A stretch of DNA of 6,524 nucleotides from JAXJYR01 sp964593515 (GTDB lineage Bacteria; Bacillota_I; Bacilli_A; Erysipelotrichales; Erysipelotrichaceae): contig CAZQJH010000090.1 of NCBI GenBank assembly GCA_964593515.1, positions 1-6,524 on the forward strand, read 5' to 3'. The notes below the pieces were generated by a model. That model did not search any database and was not told the DNA's origin. It worked only from the letters and a program-made list of their open reading frames with translations. A program made the translations under genes and the position numbers. Positions 1 through 6,133 of this stretch are shown here, piece by piece. The stretch's first letter is position 1. Each line of letters opens with the position of its first letter.

Positions 1-41
1 TGATTATATCTATTATAAATAGTACTTATTAAGACTATAAC

Positions 42-68
42 AAAAAAAAGTCGGTTTATAACCGACTT
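42..68 (-). terminator. Rho-independent terminator of the atp operon
   Basis: Read on the minus strand, a perfect 9-bp inverted repeat (AAGTCGGTT / AACCGACTT, arms at 60-68 and 48-56, loop of 3 nt at 57-59) runs directly into a U tract (eight A on the + strand, 42-49, two of which also pair at the stem base). This is a canonical intrinsic terminator. The atpC stop codon (67-69) lies in the base of the stem, so no spacer separates the end of translation from the terminator. There is no comparable T-run on the + strand after the stem, so it should act only on minus-strand transcription. It marks the 3' end of the operon. Confidence 0.93.
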
Positions 69-333
69 AATTACTAAATTCCACAATCTTATCAACCAAA
101 ACTGTAGCAATATTATCACGAAAGTAGATAATACCTTCACTAACTTCATATTTAAGACAACTTTTATCTTGATCATAATAATATAAAAGATTAGCTTGAA
201 TTGGTGCTACTAATGGTAAATGGTTAGGTAAGAGTGTCATTTGTCCAACCGTAGTACTTAAAGTTAAACTACTTACCTCTGTTTCAATTTCAACTTGTTT
301 AGGTGTAATTACTTTTAATTGAATTAAACTCAT
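67..333 (-). CDS. atpC: F1Fo ATP synthase epsilon subunit, short form without C-terminal domain
   Basis: This is the epsilon subunit of F1, part of the central stalk that couples gamma to the c-ring. The 88 residues cover only the N-terminal beta-sandwich domain: the family signature GQMTLLPNHLPLVAPI is at residues 30-45, and the protein ends after the last strand (ATVLVDKIVEF, 76-86). Most bacterial epsilons are about 130-140 residues and add a two-helix C-terminal domain that can bind ATP and inhibit hydrolysis; here it is absent. The stop codon is followed at once by the operon terminator, so no remnant of the domain lies downstream. The ATG start overlaps the atpD stop by 4 nt (ATGA). The nearest SD-like stretch (AAAAGG) is 13 nt upstream, too far to be strong, so translation probably depends on reinitiation after atpD. 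Short epsilons are known in other phyla, such as green sulfur bacteria, so this is likely functional. Confidence 0.95.
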   Translation of the reverse strand: MSLIQLKVITPKQVEIETEVSSLTLSTTVGQMTLLPNHLPLVAPIQANLLYYYDQDKSCLKYEVSEGIIYFRDNIATVLVDKIVEFSN

Positions 334-1730
334 AATAATGTTTTAGCCTTTTCTTGAGCTTCTTCAATTGTTCCAACATTATGGAATGCTTGTTCTGGTA
401 AATGATCCCATTTACCTTCAAGAATTTCTTTAAATCCTTTAATCGTATCTTCTACACGAATATATTTACCATCTAATCCAGTAAATTGTGAAGCTACCGT
501 AAATGGTTGTGATAAGAAGTTACGTACACGACGAGCACGAGCTACAGTTACTTTATCTTCTTCTCCTAATTCATCAATACCTAAAATAGCAATAATATCT
601 TGTAATTCTTGATAACGTTGAAGAATTTGTTGAACTCCATGAGCTACTTCATAATGTTCTTGACCAACAATTAATGGGTCTAAGGCTCTTGAACTTGAGT
701 TTAATGGGTCAACGGCAGGATAAATTCCTAATGCCGCAATTGAACGATCTAAGACAACTTTCGCATCTAAGTGAGCGAAGGTTGTTGCTGGTGCGGGGTC
801 TGTTAAGTCATCCGCTGGTACATATACTGCTTGTACAGAAGTAATTGAACCTTTTTTAGTTGAAGTAATACGTTCTTGTAATTGTCCCATTTCGGTAGCT
901 AAGGTTGGTTGATATCCAGCTTGTGAAGGTACACGACCTAATAAGGCACTAACTTCACTTCCAGCTTGAGTAAAACGGAAAATATTATCGATGAATAATA
1001 AAACATCTTGATTTTGTTCATCTCTAAAATATTCTGCCATAGTTAATCCACTTAAAGCTACGCGTAAACGTGAACCAGGAGGTTCATTCATTTGACCAAA
1101 GACTAAGCATGTTTTATCTAAAACACCACTCTCTTTCATTTCATAATATAAATCATTTCCTTCACGTGAGCGTTCTCCTACTCCGGCAAAGACTGATAAA
1201 CCACCATGTTGGGTAGCAATGTTATTAATTAACTCTTGAATTAAAACTGTTTTACCTACTCCTGCTCCACCAAATAAACCAATTTTTCCTCCTTTAATAT
1301 AAGGACAAATTAAGTCAATAACTTTAATTCCAGTTTCTAGAATTTCTGTTTCAGTTCTTTGTTGAGCATAAGTTGGGGCTTCACGATGGATTGGCATTCT
1401 TAAGTTATCATCACTAATAGCTTCTTTACCATCAATTACATCCCCTAAAACATTAAACATTCTTCCAAGAGTTGCATTTCCTACTGGTACATTAATTGGT
1501 GCTTGTGTATCAATAGCTTGCATACCACGAACTAAACCATCAGTTGGTCCCATCGCAATACAGCGTACCACATCATCACCAATATGTTGAGCAACTTCCA
1601 CAGTTAATGATTCACCATGGTTATCAATTTTAATTGCACTATTTAAAGTAGGTAAATGTTCACTATCAAATACAATATCTACTACCGGTCCAACTGCTCT
1701 AACAATTTTTCCTACATTCGCATTTGACAT
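330..1730 (-). CDS. atpD: F1Fo ATP synthase beta subunit (catalytic)
   Basis: This is the catalytic subunit of F1, which makes ATP from ADP and Pi at the alpha/beta interfaces on the cytoplasmic side of the membrane. It has 466 residues, a normal full length. Visible motifs are the Walker A loop GGAGVGKT (154-161), the catalytic glutamate and arginine in GERSREG (E186, R187), Walker B VLLFIDN with D248, the VPADDLTDPAP segment (305-315), and the adenine-stacking Tyr in GIYPAVDP (Y337). The C-terminal lever reads DELGEED (386-392) where most homologues have DELSEED. The ATG start is preceded by a strong AGGAGGG (1736-1742) with a 5-nt spacer, and it begins 12 nt after the atpG stop. The TGA stop overlaps the atpC start. 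Trp441 is encoded by TGG. All catalytic residues are intact, so it should be active. Confidence 0.99.
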   Translation of the reverse strand: MSNANVGKIVRAVGPVVDIVFDSEHLPTLNSAIKIDNHGESLTVEVAQHIGDDVVRCIAMGPTDGLVRGMQAIDTQAPINVPVGNATLGRMFNVLGDVIDGKEAISDDNLRMPIHREAPTYAQQRTETEILETGIKVIDLICPYIKGGKIGLFGGAGVGKTVLIQELINNIATQHGGLSVFAGVGERSREGNDLYYEMKESGVLDKTCLVFGQMNEPPGSRLRVALSGLTMAEYFRDEQNQDVLLFIDNIFRFTQAGSEVSALLGRVPSQAGYQPTLATEMGQLQERITSTKKGSITSVQAVYVPADDLTDPAPATTFAHLDAKVVLDRSIAALGIYPAVDPLNSSSRALDPLIVGQEHYEVAHGVQQILQRYQELQDIIAILGIDELGEEDKVTVARARRVRNFLSQPFTVASQFTGLDGKYIRVEDTIKGFKEILEGKWDHLPEQAFHNVGTIEEAQEKAKTLL

Positions 1731-1742
1731 GTTATCCCTCCT

Positions 1743-2579
1743 CTACTGTGTACTAGCTCCAGCTACTACTTCAATAATTTCATCCGTAATAGCACTTTGA
1801 CGAGCTTGGTTATATTTAAGTGTTAATTCATCGATTAAAGTTTGAGCATTATCAGTGGCATTTTCCATCGACATACGACGTGAAGCATTTTCACTGGTTA
1901 CACTTTCCACTAAATATCCATAAATTAAGGTTTCTAAATACATTGGTATTAATGTATTTAATAATTGATCAGCACTAGGTTCAAAGATTAATTCTGGACC
2001 TTGTACTCTTTCTTGTTTTTTATCGACAGGAAGTAAAGCTAATGCTTTACTTCTAAATGTTAAGTTATTAACAAATTCGGTATAAATAATATTGATTCCA
2101 CTTATTTCATGATTAGTATATTGGTTAATTAATTTATTAACTAATTTTTTTACTTCATTGAAATCTAAGTTATTATTTAATTCTTGAAATGTTTCATCAT
2201 AAGTTATGTCATGATTTTTACTATAAGTTAATCCCTTACTTCCAATCACATAAACAAAGTCATTGGGTTTAATTTCTTCTTCCATTGTTTTATATACATT
2301 AGCATTATATCCCCCACATAATCCAAGTGAACTAGTAATTACGATATAAGCTTTAGGTCCATTACAATGATTAATTAAGTATGGATGATCAACATTTTCG
2401 CATCTTCCTAAAACATCACTAACTACTTTTTGTAATTCACTAAAGTATGGTTTATTTTCATCTAATTGATTTCTAACTTTTCTAAGTTTTGAAGAAGCTA
2501 CTAATTGCATGGCTTTGGTTATTTTTTTGGTTGAATCAACTGACTTCATGCGTCGTTTGATTGTTTGCATATTAGCCAT
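1743..2579 (-). CDS. atpG: F1Fo ATP synthase gamma subunit (rotor shaft)
   Basis: Gamma is the rotating shaft inside the alpha3beta3 ring, linking the c-ring to the catalytic sites. It has 278 residues, close to the usual 285 or so. The N-terminal helix has the typical form (IKRRMKSVDSTKKITKAMQLVASSKL, residues 7-32), and the C-terminal helix has ENASRRMSMENATDNA (229-244) followed by LTLKYNQARQSAITDEI (252-268). The central Rossmann-like domain has SSLGLCGGYN at 83-92, where most homologues read SDRGL(C/A)G. There is no extra redox-regulatory loop of the chloroplast type. ATG 2579 lies 4 nt after the atpA stop. The SD AGGTAGGA (2587-2594) spans the end of atpA, including its stop region, which suggests coupled translation. 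The stop is TAG. Confidence 0.97.
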   Translation of the reverse strand: MANMQTIKRRMKSVDSTKKITKAMQLVASSKLRKVRNQLDENKPYFSELQKVVSDVLGRCENVDHPYLINHCNGPKAYIVITSSLGLCGGYNANVYKTMEEEIKPNDFVYVIGSKGLTYSKNHDITYDETFQELNNNLDFNEVKKLVNKLINQYTNHEISGINIIYTEFVNNLTFRSKALALLPVDKKQERVQGPELIFEPSADQLLNTLIPMYLETLIYGYLVESVTSENASRRMSMENATDNAQTLIDELTLKYNQARQSAITDEIIEVVAGASTQ

Positions 2580-2583
2580 TAGT

Positions 2584-4107
2584 TTATCCTACCTTTTTAA
2601 GTTTTAAAAATTGAGTTACATAACTTTGGGCAATTGTTTTTAATTTTTCAATCACTTCATCACTTAACATTTTTTCTTCATTTATTGCTTTAATAATTGA
2701 AGCATCTTGTTCTTTTACATAAGTATATAAGTTTTCGACAAATTCACTTACATATTCTACGGGAATAGTTTTAGTATAGCCATATTTTAAGGCAAATAAT
2801 GAAATAACTTGTTCTTCTACTTTACGTGGTGAATATTGTCCTTGTTTTAAGACTTCTCTTACTTTTTGTCCATGATCTAAAGTTGCTTTAGTTGCATTAT
2901 CTAAATCACTACCAAATTGCGCAAAAGCTTGCATTTCCGCATATTGTGCTAATTCTAATTTCAAACTACCTGAGACTTGTTTCATCGCTTTAATTTGAGC
3001 ACTAGAACCTACCCTTGATACTGATAATCCAGTATCAATTGCTGGTCTAAATCCAGCATTGAATAAATCGGTTTGTAAGAAGATTTGTCCATCGGTAATT
3101 GAAATAACATTAGTTGGAATATATGCTGAAATATCTCCTGCTTGGGTTTCAATAATTGGTAAAGCGGTAATTGAACCTCCACCATTTTCTTCATTTAAAC
3201 GACAAGCTCGTTCTAATAAACGTGAATGTAAGTAGAAGACATCCCCAGGATAAGCTTCACGACCTGGAGGTCGTTTTAATAATAAAGATACAGTACGATA
3301 TGCAACCGCATGTTTAGATAAATCATCATAAACAATTAAAACATCTTTACCTTCAAATAACCATTCTTCAGCCATAGCACATCCAGCATATGGAGCAATA
3401 TATTGAATTGGGGCTAATTCACTAGCTCCAGCAGCTACTACTGTTGTATATTCCATTGCCCCACCTTGTCTTAATTTCTCAACAATTTGTGCTACAGTTG
3501 AATTCTTTTGCCCAATTGCTACATAAATACAATAAATATTTTGATCTTTTTGATTTAAGATTGTATCTATCGCAATGGCTGTTTTTCCTGTTTGACGATC
3601 TCCGATAATCAACTCACGTTGACCACGTCCAATTGGAATAATAGCATCAATAGAAGTAATTCCAGTTTGTAATGGTTGATTTACCGATTTACGTGTCATT
3701 ACTCCACTAGCTACTCTTTCAATTGGTCTAGTTTTATTAGTAATAATTTCCCCAGCTCCATCAATTGGTTGACCTAAAGGATTTACTACTCTTCCAAGTA
3801 AAGCATCACCGACTGGTACTTCGATAATACGACCAGTACGTCTTACTTCATCACCTTCTTTGATACTACCTTCATTGTTTAATAAAACAACTCCAACACT
3901 ATCTTCTTCTAAATTCATTACCATCCCATATACATCATTAGGGAATAATAATAATTCTCCAAGCATCGCTTGTTCTAATCCATGAACTAGTGATACCCCA
4001 TCTCCTAAGGTGATAATAGTACCTACATCTTTAGCTTCGATCTTCTCATCAAAATGTTTAATTTGCTCTTTAATTAAAGAGCTAATTTCATCTACTCTAA
4101 GCGTCAC
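2584..4107 (-). CDS. atpA: F1Fo ATP synthase alpha subunit
   Basis: Alpha alternates with beta in the F1 hexamer. It binds a non-exchanging nucleotide and supplies the arginine finger to the neighbouring catalytic site. Numbering from GTG 4107 (507 residues), motifs are Walker A GDRQTGKT (169-176), Walker B DVLIVYDDL (255-263), PPGREAYPGDVFYLHSRLLE (280-299), and arginine finger R365 in SVSRVGS. The open frame extends three codons further, to GTG 4116, directly after the atpH TAG. I prefer GTG 4107 because AGGTGA (4113-4118) sits 5 nt before it, and because the resulting start MTLRVDEISSLIKEQI matches the usual firmicute beginning MSIKAEEISTLIKQQI residue for residue in length. The stop is TAA, 4 nt before atpG. 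Catalytic and structural motifs are intact. The family assignment is certain; the choice of start is probable. Confidence 0.97.
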   Translation of the reverse strand: MTLRVDEISSLIKEQIKHFDEKIEAKDVGTIITLGDGVSLVHGLEQAMLGELLLFPNDVYGMVMNLEEDSVGVVLLNNEGSIKEGDEVRRTGRIIEVPVGDALLGRVVNPLGQPIDGAGEIITNKTRPIERVASGVMTRKSVNQPLQTGITSIDAIIPIGRGQRELIIGDRQTGKTAIAIDTILNQKDQNIYCIYVAIGQKNSTVAQIVEKLRQGGAMEYTTVVAAGASELAPIQYIAPYAGCAMAEEWLFEGKDVLIVYDDLSKHAVAYRTVSLLLKRPPGREAYPGDVFYLHSRLLERACRLNEENGGGSITALPIIETQAGDISAYIPTNVISITDGQIFLQTDLFNAGFRPAIDTGLSVSRVGSSAQIKAMKQVSGSLKLELAQYAEMQAFAQFGSDLDNATKATLDHGQKVREVLKQGQYSPRKVEEQVISLFALKYGYTKTIPVEYVSEFVENLYTYVKEQDASIIKAINEEKMLSDEVIEKLKTIAQSYVTQFLKLKKVG

Positions 4108-4112
4108 TAGCT

Positions 4113-4118
4113 TCACCT
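4113..4118 (-). promoter_or_regulatory. Ribosome binding site that decides the atpA start
   Basis: AGGTGA on the minus strand is followed by a 5-nt spacer (AGCTA) and GTG at 4105-4107. It overlaps both the atpH stop TAG (4117-4119) and the upstream in-frame GTG (4114-4116). A ribosome bound here cannot start at GTG 4116, so it supports the 507-residue alpha. A competing weaker site, AGGA further upstream inside atpH, could serve GTG 4116. Confidence 0.6.
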
Positions 4119-4647
4119 ACTTTCCTAATAAATTATTTTTCAAATCATTTAGTTTATATTTCATTGAATTATCATAAATACGATTTTCAATTACTACTTT
4201 AATTCCAGCTAATAAACTTTCATCAATAACTGGATTTAATTTAACTTTATGATTTTCTTTTTTCGCAATTGCTTTTTCAATTGCTTCGATTTCATTTTCT
4301 TTTAAAGGATAAGCGCTATATAACTTACCTACATGTATACCTAAATATTCATATCCATCCATTTGAAATTGTTTCGCAATCATCAAAATACTTTTAATTC
4401 TTCTTTTTTTAATTAATAGTAATAAGAAATGATAGACATAAGTTGAAATATTTCCTTTTAAGCTTTGATCTAATACTTGGTATTTTTCATCATCACTTAA
4501 AGCAATACTAGTAAAGAAACGATATATTTCTTGATCTTGAAATAAAGTAGCTACTTCTTGCATTTCTTGCATATATTGTTCTACTTTATTTTCTTCAATT
4601 GCTAGTTCTAATAAAGAATGTGAATAAGTTTGAGCTACCACATCCAT
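4117..4647 (-). CDS. atpH: F1Fo ATP synthase delta subunit (peripheral stalk)
   Basis: Delta sits on top of F1 and joins the alpha N-termini to the b dimer, forming the stator. It has 176 residues, the normal length. The N-terminal helical domain begins AQTYSHSLLELA (5-16), matching the family's A-x-x-Y-A-x-A-L pattern. The C-terminal signature is clear: VIDESLLAGIKVVIENRIYD (140-159) followed by SMKYKLNDLKNNLL (161-174). SAYPL at 111-115 corresponds to the usual SAxPL element. ATG 4647 shares one base with the atpF stop (TAATG). GAGGT at 4657-4661 lies 9 nt upstream, inside atpF, so the two genes are probably translationally coupled. The stop is TAG. As is usual for delta, sequence conservation is low outside the C-terminal signature, but position in the operon confirms the call. 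Confidence 0.96.
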   Translation of the reverse strand: MDVVAQTYSHSLLELAIEENKVEQYMQEMQEVATLFQDQEIYRFFTSIALSDDEKYQVLDQSLKGNISTYVYHFLLLLIKKRRIKSILMIAKQFQMDGYEYLGIHVGKLYSAYPLKENEIEAIEKAIAKKENHKVKLNPVIDESLLAGIKVVIENRIYDNSMKYKLNDLKNNLLGK

Positions 4648-5150
4648 TATTCACTTACCTCTTGAATAAATTCTTCCACAAATGCTCGATTACTAGCTTC
4701 ATTCATATCTTTTTCCATTAGTTTACTAGCAGCAGCTAAAGCAATTTCCACCATTTCTTCTTTCATTTTATCTTGAGCTTCTACTCTTGAGGCTTCAATT
4801 TCTTTTTCAGCTTGTTTGATTTTATAACTAGCTTCGATTTTAGCTTGCGAAATTATTTCATCTCTTACTTTATTAGCGTCAACTTTCGCTTGTTCAACAA
4901 TTTCTGTATATTCTTTAGCACTAATACGTGCTTGTTCTTCACTTTCAGCTAATTTAACTTCAGCTTGTTGTTTCGCATCCTTAGCATCATTCATTTGTCC
5001 TTCAATATAATCAGCTCTTTTTTCAAAGTAAGCTAAAACTGGTTTCCATAAGAATGCTTTAAAAGCAATAAATAAAACTAAGGTTGAAAGTAATTGAACA
5101 ATGATGGTAGTGATATTAGGCATTAACTTTGCATATACATCAATATCCAT
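4647..5150 (-). CDS. atpF: F1Fo ATP synthase b subunit (peripheral stalk)
   Basis: Subunit b anchors the stator in the membrane and extends as a long coiled coil up to delta and F1. It has 167 residues. One membrane segment lies at about residues 13-33 (TTIIVQLLSTLVLFIAFKAFL), followed by the conserved WKPV (35-38) and EKRADYIE (43-50). From about 50 to 150 the chain is strongly charged and Ala/Glu/Lys-rich, as expected of the b coiled coil, and it ends with FVEEFIQEVSE. There is no lipobox cysteine, unlike the b subunits of mycoplasmas. The N-terminus (PNITTIIVQLLSTLVLF) resembles Erysipelotrichia/Mollicutes-related b subunits as I remember them. ATG 5150 is preceded by GAGGT (5157-5161) with a 6-nt spacer and lies 18 nt after atpE. 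Only one b gene is present, so a homodimer is expected. Confidence 0.97.
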   Translation of the reverse strand: MDIDVYAKLMPNITTIIVQLLSTLVLFIAFKAFLWKPVLAYFEKRADYIEGQMNDAKDAKQQAEVKLAESEEQARISAKEYTEIVEQAKVDANKVRDEIISQAKIEASYKIKQAEKEIEASRVEAQDKMKEEMVEIALAAASKLMEKDMNEASNRAFVEEFIQEVSE

Positions 5151-5168
5151 CGTCTTACCTCGCTCTTA

Positions 5169-5417
5169 TTAGATTAAACCAACCATTCCAGGGTATACGA
5201 ATAGTAAAATAATGGCGATTAATAATCCATAAATAGCTACTGTTTCTGATAAGGCAATCCCTAAAATCATTGTACTACGAATTTTACCTTCGGCTTCTGG
5301 ATTACGTCCAATTGCTTCTACTGCTTTAGAAGCTGCTAAACCTTCTCCTAACCCTGTTAACATCCCTGCACATACTGCAATACCAGCAGCAATTGCAACT
5401 AAACCTAAATCTGTCAT
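5169..5417 (-). CDS. atpE: F1Fo ATP synthase c subunit (rotor ring), two-carboxylate type
   Basis: Subunit c forms the oligomeric membrane ring that carries the coupling ion. It has 82 residues: helix 1 at about 4-33, a polar loop with R38-N39-P40 (RNP, where RQP is also common), and helix 2 at about 46-75. The essential ion-binding carboxylate is E58 in LSETVAIY. A second glutamate, E25 in GLGEGLAA, stands where Na+ rotors such as Ilyobacter carry Gln32. Against the Ilyobacter Na+ site (Q32, V63, E65, S66, T67, Y70), this protein has E25, L56, E58, T59, V60 and Y63. That resembles the two-glutamate Na+ rotor described in Fusobacterium nucleatum, though V60 lacks the hydroxyl at the T67 position. 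Na+ coupling is therefore plausible but not proven. The helix 1 glycine ladder reads G18-L20-G22-G24-G26, with one Gly replaced. The start ATG has a very strong SD. Confidence 0.97.
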   Translation of the reverse strand: MTDLGLVAIAAGIAVCAGMLTGLGEGLAASKAVEAIGRNPEAEGKIRSTMILGIALSETVAIYGLLIAIILLFVYPGMVGLI

Positions 5418-5424
5418 CTTTCAT

Positions 5425-5432
5425 TCCTCCTT
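5425..5432 (-). promoter_or_regulatory. Strong ribosome binding site of atpE
   Basis: AAGGAGGA on the minus strand lies 7 nt before ATG 5417, in the 17-nt gap after atpB. It is, with the atpB site, the best SD match in the operon. A strong site fits the need for roughly ten or more c subunits per enzyme from a single polycistronic mRNA. A second ATG out of frame (5421-5423) is too close to the SD to compete well. Confidence 0.75.
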
Positions 5433-5434
5433 GT

Positions 5435-6133
5435 TTAATCAGTTTCACTGTCTTCAGCCTCAATGGCAATTAAAATACAAGACAATGTCACAAATACTAA
5501 TGTTTGCACAAATCCTGCAAATAAATCAAAATAACAATGCAGAATCGGTGCGATTACTGGACCAAATAGGTTAAATTGAGCACCAATTAAACCTGATAAC
5601 CATCCAGTAAACGAGTATACTAAGCTCATTAAGATTGTTCCACTTAAAATATTACCAAAAATACGCATCGATAATGATATCAATGGTGAAATAGTACCTA
5701 ATAAATTGGTTGGTGGTAATAATTGTCCTTTAATATATGATCCAATTCCTTGTTTCTTAATCGCATTATATTGAATCAAACAAAAAGTAACAATTGTAAT
5801 TGCTAAAGTAATGGAAAAGTTTGAAGTTGGCGCTTCAAAACCAATTAATCCCGAAACATTCGCAACCAGTAAGTAAATAAAAATCATTGCGAAATATGGA
5901 TAATAGTTTTTCGCAAACTTACTTGGCATCATCGTTGAAATATATCCCTTAAGCATATCAATACCCGTTTCAACCATTAAAACAACTCCATGGGGTCTAG
6001 CTAATGGATCAGCTTGTTTGATTTTATTACCAATTACATAAAAAGCAATAATTAAAACTACGGTAATAATTAAGGAATAAATTAATTCACTTTGAATCAC
6101 AATTCCACTTGCCAACAGCAATGGCTTAATCAC
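5435..6133 (-). CDS. atpB: F1Fo ATP synthase a subunit (stator ion channel)
   Basis: Subunit a forms the ion access half-channels beside the c-ring. Numbered from GTG 6133 it has 232 residues with several hydrophobic segments (about 14-36, 78-97, 105-122, 158-185, 205-225). The essential arginine is R157 in SLSMRIFGN, the equivalent of E. coli aR210. The last membrane helix carries YFDLFAGFVQTLVF, with D203 and Q210 at the positions of E. coli H245 and Q252. T166 stands where E. coli has E219. The open frame extends three codons upstream to GTG 6142, but that codon lies inside the Shine-Dalgarno sequence AAAGGAGGTG, so it cannot be the start. GTG 6133 follows this SD by 6 nt. The start overlaps the end of atpI by 8 nt, and the stop is 17 nt before atpE. 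The function is certain. Confidence 0.97.
   Translation of the reverse strand: MIKPLLLASGIVIQSELIYSLIITVVLIIAFYVIGNKIKQADPLARPHGVVLMVETGIDMLKGYISTMMPSKFAKNYYPYFAMIFIYLLVANVSGLIGFEAPTSNFSITLAITIVTFCLIQYNAIKKQGIGSYIKGQLLPPTNLLGTISPLISLSMRIFGNILSGTILMSLVYSFTGWLSGLIGAQFNLFGPVIAPILHCYFDLFAGFVQTLVFVTLSCILIAIEAEDSETD

Noticed and set aside
1..41. Possible promoter with two TATAAT-like hexamers on the minus strand after the terminator
   Set aside because: The stretch is simply AT-rich, no convincing -35 element sits at the right distance, and no downstream gene is visible.
67..333. atpC as a frameshifted or broken gene
   Set aside because: The beta-sandwich domain is complete and the terminator follows immediately, so there is no lost helical domain in another frame. 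It looks like a genuine short epsilon.
330..1730. Mycoplasma-type genetic code (TGA = Trp)
   Set aside because: All four Trp codons checked, in a, b, alpha and beta, are TGG, there is no internal TGA, and TGA serves as the atpD stop. Reading it as Trp would add only two residues, so that stop alone is not decisive, but the whole picture favours the standard code.
3009..3194. A 61-codon open frame on the minus strand inside atpA
   Set aside because: It lies wholly within atpA in another frame, in the well-conserved core of alpha. Its product has low-complexity Gln/Leu-rich composition typical of a frame shadow, with no family resemblance.
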